Assembly (NCBI GenBank): GCA_017885385.1 | Contig: JAFNGF010000018.1 | Location: forward strand, 1-7,854 | Length of the DNA stretch: 7,854 nucleotides | From: Planctomycetota bacterium | GTDB lineage: Bacteria > Planctomycetota > Phycisphaerae > Sedimentisphaerales > Anaerobacaceae | Reading direction: 5' to 3' | Notes under the pieces: model-generated | What the model saw: only the letters and a program-made list of their open reading frames with translations | What the model was told of the DNA's origin: nothing | Database searches by the model: none | Program-made: the position numbers and the translations under genes | Shown here: piece after piece, positions 5,145-7,854 of the stretch | How positions within the stretch are numbered: the first letter of the stretch is position 1 | Layout of the letters: every line of letters begins with the position of its first letter

Positions 5145-5807
5145 ATGGCAATTGCTGAGGATATGAAGAGACTTACAGAGAACATCATGATTTCCAGCGA
5201 TGTTCGGCTAAAGGCAGTGGGAGAGTTGGTTGCTGACACCCATAGAACCTTAAAAGGCTTCGCTGCAGATAGGAAGAAAATGGCTGCCGAACAAGCCAAG
5301 GATTTGGCCAGTTTTACAAATGGGCTATCGAAGAATGTGGACAATTTGCTGAAGAAGGCGCAACAGATGATCGCCGAGTTTCATAAAACCAACAAGCAGA
5401 TGAGCAGGGAACAGGCAAAGGAATTAGCAGCTTTTGTCAATGACCTTACCGGCGATGTGCGTTCCATGCTGAGCGGCTTCGAAAGGCATCGCAGCGAGAT
5501 GTCAAAGGAAACCAAGGACAGGCTGGCCAAAGAAATAAGAGATATTCAGACACAGGTTGAAAAAATCCTGGGTGACGCTGACAAGTTCATCGGTGAGTTT
5601 AGTTCCGATATGGCCCAGGCAAGAAAGGCCTGGAAGGATATGAGCACCAGATTAGTCAAGGCAAGAAAAGCAGGTTTCGTTGCACCTAAGTTTGAAGCTA
5701 AGGGCAAGGAAACCAAAGTCGGGCCAGAAATCACCGGGGGCAAAAGCCGCAAGAAAGCTGTAAAAGACAGCAGAGGCAGCAGGGAAACAGTCCGTGCTGC
5801 TTATTAA
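5145..5807 (+). CDS. GvpC-like coiled-coil repeat protein (second copy)
   Basis: A strong AAAGGAG at 5131-5137 precedes ATG 5145. The 220-residue product is helical and charged. It has three clear repeats opening with the motif M-S-x-E-x-A-K-x-L-A: MAAEQAKDLASF (46), MSREQAKELAAF (86) and MSKETKDRLAKE (119), each followed by a helix with V-x-x-x-L/M-L and then F-x-x-x-x. The repeat spacings are 40 and 33 residues, one heptad apart; 33 is also the repeat length of cyanobacterial GvpC. Residues 1-40 (KRLTENIMISSDVRLKAVGE and on) form a lead-in helix, and the last 45 residues are basic and low in structure. It resembles the larger repeat protein upstream in build, not in detail. A role as an outer reinforcing protein is inferred from repeats and context; homology to GvpC proper would need a profile search. 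Confidence 0.8.
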   Translation: MAIAEDMKRLTENIMISSDVRLKAVGELVADTHRTLKGFAADRKKMAAEQAKDLASFTNGLSKNVDNLLKKAQQMIAEFHKTNKQMSREQAKELAAFVNDLTGDVRSMLSGFERHRSEMSKETKDRLAKEIRDIQTQVEKILGDADKFIGEFSSDMAQARKAWKDMSTRLVKARKAGFVAPKFEAKGKETKVGPEITGGKSRKKAVKDSRGSRETVRAAY

Positions 5808-5858
5808 CCAGAGCGGTTATGAACGGTGCACCAAAAGCAAGCAAGGAGGTGCCGCAAA

Positions 5859-6773
5859 ATGATTGACGAGATGACCACAGTATTGGAACCGACTCCTCTG
5901 CCGGACTTTGTGGAAACAAAGTACATTAAGGATATCACAAGCAGGGCTCTCTCTTATATCAAGGCCGGCTTTCCCGTCCATTTCAGAGGGCCTTCAGGCT
6001 GCGGCAAAACGACACTGGCTATGCATGTGGCCAGCAAGGTTGGAAGGCCGGTTGTAATTATTCACGGCGATGAGGAGTTCACAACATCCGATCTTGTAGG
6101 CGGTGAATATGGCTACAGGATTAGAAAGGTCGTGGACCGCTTTGTCTCCAGAGTTCTAAAGACCGAAGAAGACATGATGAAGCGTTGGGTTGATAACCGC
6201 TTAACGGTCGCCTGTAAATATGGGTTTACGTTGATATACGACGAATTTACCCGTTCCCGGCCAGAGGCAAATAATATTCTCCTTTCCATCCTGCAGGAGA
6301 AAATGATGGATTTGCCCGCGGCACGAGATGGTGACGGACCATATTTGAAGGTTGACCAGGATTTTACGGCCATTTTTACCTCCAACCCGGAGGAATATGC
6401 CGGCGTCCACAGGAGCCAGGATGCGCTGAGAGATAGAATGGTGACCATAGACTTAGACCACTTTGACTACGATACCGAAGTAGCTGTCACCCAGGCAAAA
6501 TCCCAACTGTCTAAACCGCACGTTGAGAAAATAGTCAATATTGTCAGAGACCTAAGAGAATCCGGCAAGTGCGAGTTTGCACCAACCGTGCGCGGCTGCA
6601 TTATGATTGCAAAAACTCTTAAGACCCAAAATCTGACCCCTTCCACGGCGGACGGTGTGTTCATGCAAATGTGCCAGGACGTACTTGCCTCTGAAACCAG
6701 CCGGGTTGGTTCGAAAACGAATCAGAACAGGGTAAAAGAAATCGTTAAGGAGTTAGTCGAAGAGTACAGTTAA
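5859..6773 (+). CDS. gvpN: Gas vesicle AAA+ ATPase GvpN
   Basis: GvpN is a MoxR-related AAA+ ATPase needed for gas vesicles to grow to full size. The 304-residue product has the family start (LPDFVETKYIKDITSRALSY), Walker A GPSGCGKTT (residues 44-52), the GvpN-type segment HGDEEFTTSDLVGGEYGYR (about 69-87), Walker B LIYDEF (125-130), sensor 1 FTSNP (173-177) and a likely arginine finger region ALRDRM (189-194). Nothing important is missing. ATG 5859 is chosen because AAGGAGGT at 5843-5850 sits 8 bases upstream; the frame extends to GTG 5826, which would place this binding site inside the gene. It follows the second repeat protein by 51 bases and precedes the small coiled-coil gene by 44. Length and motifs are normal for the family. 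Confidence 0.96.
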   Translation: MIDEMTTVLEPTPLPDFVETKYIKDITSRALSYIKAGFPVHFRGPSGCGKTTLAMHVASKVGRPVVIIHGDEEFTTSDLVGGEYGYRIRKVVDRFVSRVLKTEEDMMKRWVDNRLTVACKYGFTLIYDEFTRSRPEANNILLSILQEKMMDLPAARDGDGPYLKVDQDFTAIFTSNPEEYAGVHRSQDALRDRMVTIDLDHFDYDTEVAVTQAKSQLSKPHVEKIVNIVRDLRESGKCEFAPTVRGCIMIAKTLKTQNLTPSTADGVFMQMCQDVLASETSRVGSKTNQNRVKEIVKELVEEYS

Positions 6774-6817
6774 CGGTTAGATTGACTGATACCGGAAAGA
6801 TATGGAGGTCCTCATAA

Positions 6818-7123
6818 ATGAAGCGGCTATCACAAATTGCCGGCGTTGCTCATATCAAAAGCGCACATTCTATAGGCGTCCGGTCCATCCCAAAGGTTCA
6901 AAGGTCGCCTTACCTGGAATTATATGTGCTTCGAAACGAAAAGGACAGGCTCGAAAGGGAAATCTTTGCGCTTGATAAGAGAAAAAACGCCTTGAAAAAA
7001 CAATTGGACTCTACTTCCGCTCGAATTGAAAAATTGCAGGCAGAAGTTGACCAACAGCAACCCATCAAAGTCTGTAAGAGTCAACCGGCGGGATCGTTTA
7101 AGAAAGTAGCTATAGACTATTAA
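6818..7123 (+). CDS. Small coiled-coil gas vesicle protein, GvpV-like
   Basis: GGAGG at 6804-6808 lies 9 bases before ATG 6818. The 101-residue protein has an N-terminal segment with GVRSIPKVQRSPYLELYVLR (20-39) followed by a single charged helix, about residues 40-80, of coiled-coil type (EKDRLEREIFALDKRKNALK and on), then a short basic tail. The layout, an S/T-x-Y-L-E-L-Y helix start followed by a long E/K/R-rich helix, resembles GvpV-type proteins of gas vesicle clusters, whose role is unknown or thought to be accessory. I recall this resemblance from the family rather than having aligned it, so the symbol is withheld. Position between gvpN and the Hsp20 gene supports membership of the cluster. 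Confidence 0.75.
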   Translation: MKRLSQIAGVAHIKSAHSIGVRSIPKVQRSPYLELYVLRNEKDRLEREIFALDKRKNALKKQLDSTSARIEKLQAEVDQQQPIKVCKSQPAGSFKKVAIDY

Positions 7124-7152
7124 TTAGCGAATGGGGATTAAAGGGACCCAAA

Positions 7153-7698
7153 ATGGCCAAAGACAAAAAGAAAAGAGATAAAGAAAATGAAGGTTCGGAT
7201 ATCGACTTTGGTATAGGAAAGTTGAGCCTCGGGCTTGGGGGACTATTGAACGGCATCGGAAACTTGATTGACTTGGCTGCCAAGTTAAAAGAAGCAGGCG
7301 GTGAAATCAATAAAGAAGGCGAGATAGACTTAAGCAACCTCAAGAAAGGTATGAAGGGTGTCTTCGGGTTCTCTGTGAAAACAGCGGTTGGAGGCGAGCC
7401 TGTAATCGAGTCATTCGGAAACTTCAAAAAGACTCCTGAAGGACCTGTAGTTGAGCAAGTAAGAGAGCCGCTAACAGATGTTTTTGACGAAGAAAAAGAA
7501 ATTCGAATCTACGCGGAAATGCCGGGTGTAAGGCAGCAAGACATAAAACTGGAAATCAAAGAGGATATCCTGGACATATCTGCACAGACAGGGGACAGGA
7601 AATATCATAAGGAGATATTGCTGCCGGCAAAGGTAAAAGCCGAAACGATGACTTCTTCTTATAACAACGGCATCCTGGAAATCAAGGTGAAAAAGTAA
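7153..7698 (+). CDS. Hsp20-family small heat shock protein, GvpH-like
   Basis: Residues about 104-180 form an alpha-crystallin (Hsp20) domain: REPLTDVFDEEKEIRIYAEM with PGVRQQDIKLEI, then the closing strand NNGILEIKVKK. The N-terminal 100 residues differ from ordinary Hsp20. They begin with a lysine-rich stretch, then a glycine/leucine-rich segment (FGIGKLSLGLGGLLNGIGNL, 19-38), then a linker ending in GNFKKTPEGPVVEQ. GvpH-type proteins of gas vesicle clusters have this build and are thought to chaperone the aggregation-prone shell protein. AAGGGA at 7141-7146 precedes ATG 7153 by 6 bases. The TAA at 7696-7698 is directly followed by the ATG of the next gene, so the two are probably translationally coupled. 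The symbol gvpH is plausible but the N-terminus prevents a firm call. Confidence 0.88.
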   Translation: MAKDKKKRDKENEGSDIDFGIGKLSLGLGGLLNGIGNLIDLAAKLKEAGGEINKEGEIDLSNLKKGMKGVFGFSVKTAVGGEPVIESFGNFKKTPEGPVVEQVREPLTDVFDEEKEIRIYAEMPGVRQQDIKLEIKEDILDISAQTGDRKYHKEILLPAKVKAETMTSSYNNGILEIKVKK

Positions 7699-7854
7699 AT
7701 GGCCTTGAAAGGGCTGAAAGAGCCTTCGCTAAAATTAATTCTATTTGGCGGAAAAGGCGGCGTAGGAAAAACAACCTGTGCATGCGGCACAGCCCTTTAT
7801 CTGGCTGCCCCTGCGTTAAACAGGGGTTTCAAGACCGTGCTTGTTTCAGCCGAC
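7699..7854 (+). CDS. ArsA/Get3-type ATPase, 5' part only (cut by window edge)
   Basis: The first 52 codons are present and run in frame off the right edge. The deviant Walker A motif FGGKGGVGKTT (residues 16-26) followed by TALYLA and KTVLVSAD is the signature of the ArsA/Get3 (TRC40) branch of P-loop ATPases, which bind hydrophobic helices or arsenite and drive targeting or transport. Members of this family occur in many gas vesicle clusters of anaerobes; their role there is unproven, handling of hydrophobic Gvp proteins being the usual suggestion. The ATG abuts the stop of the Hsp20 gene without a spacer, with AAGGTG at 7684-7689 as a weak binding site. The C-terminal switch and client-binding regions lie outside the window. 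Confidence 0.9.
   Translation, partial: MALKGLKEPSLKLILFGGKGGVGKTTCACGTALYLAAPALNRGFKTVLVSAD

Noticed and set aside
1..7854. CRISPR array, tRNA or rRNA gene
   Set aside because: I saw no regularly spaced direct repeats, no tRNA cloverleaf with the T-loop GTTCRA pattern in place, and no rRNA-like sequence.

Overview
The right half of this window (about 2956 to the end) is the 5' part of a gas vesicle gene cluster. All its genes lie on the plus strand, are tightly spaced, and nearly all have strong AGGAG-type ribosome binding sites. The order is: gvpA (shell protein); a large coiled-coil repeat protein resembling GvpC; a 177-residue protein I do not recognise; a single-domain PAS protein; a second GvpC-like repeat protein; gvpN (AAA+ ATPase); a small coiled-coil protein resembling GvpV; an Hsp20/GvpH-type small heat shock protein; and the first 52 codons of an ArsA/Get3-type ATPase cut by the window edge. 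The usual gvpF/L, G, K, J and S genes are not in view and would be expected downstream.

The left half (1 to about 2955) is a low-density, decayed region. It holds a short edge ORF, a minus-strand DUF4405-type membrane protein, two out-of-frame fragments ending in planctomycete-style dockerin-like motifs (DxNxDGxVxFxDLxxxAExWL), a possible LamG-end fragment, a strong intrinsic terminator, a small ORF with a good ribosome binding site, a truncated SbcD/Mre11-type metallophosphoesterase, and a minus-strand remnant of an IS3-family transposase C-terminus directly beyond the truncation. Between the IS remnant and gvpA are about 500 bases with no convincing gene, but with a nested inverted-repeat structure and a perfect 12-bp palindrome upstream of gvpA.

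The dockerin-like fragments suggest a member of the Planctomycetota, perhaps of the Phycisphaerae type. This is an inference from short motifs. Gas vesicle clusters with Hsp20 and ArsA-type genes are also found in anaerobic Desulfobacterota and others, so the taxon is not settled.

For the cluster as a whole: GvpA would build the vesicle wall, GvpN would act as an ATPase in vesicle enlargement, the two repeat proteins could clamp the outer surface as GvpC does, Hsp20 would chaperone the very hydrophobic GvpA, and the ArsA-type ATPase may handle hydrophobic segments. The PAS protein is the unusual member: it would be a sensor module with no output domain inside a buoyancy operon.
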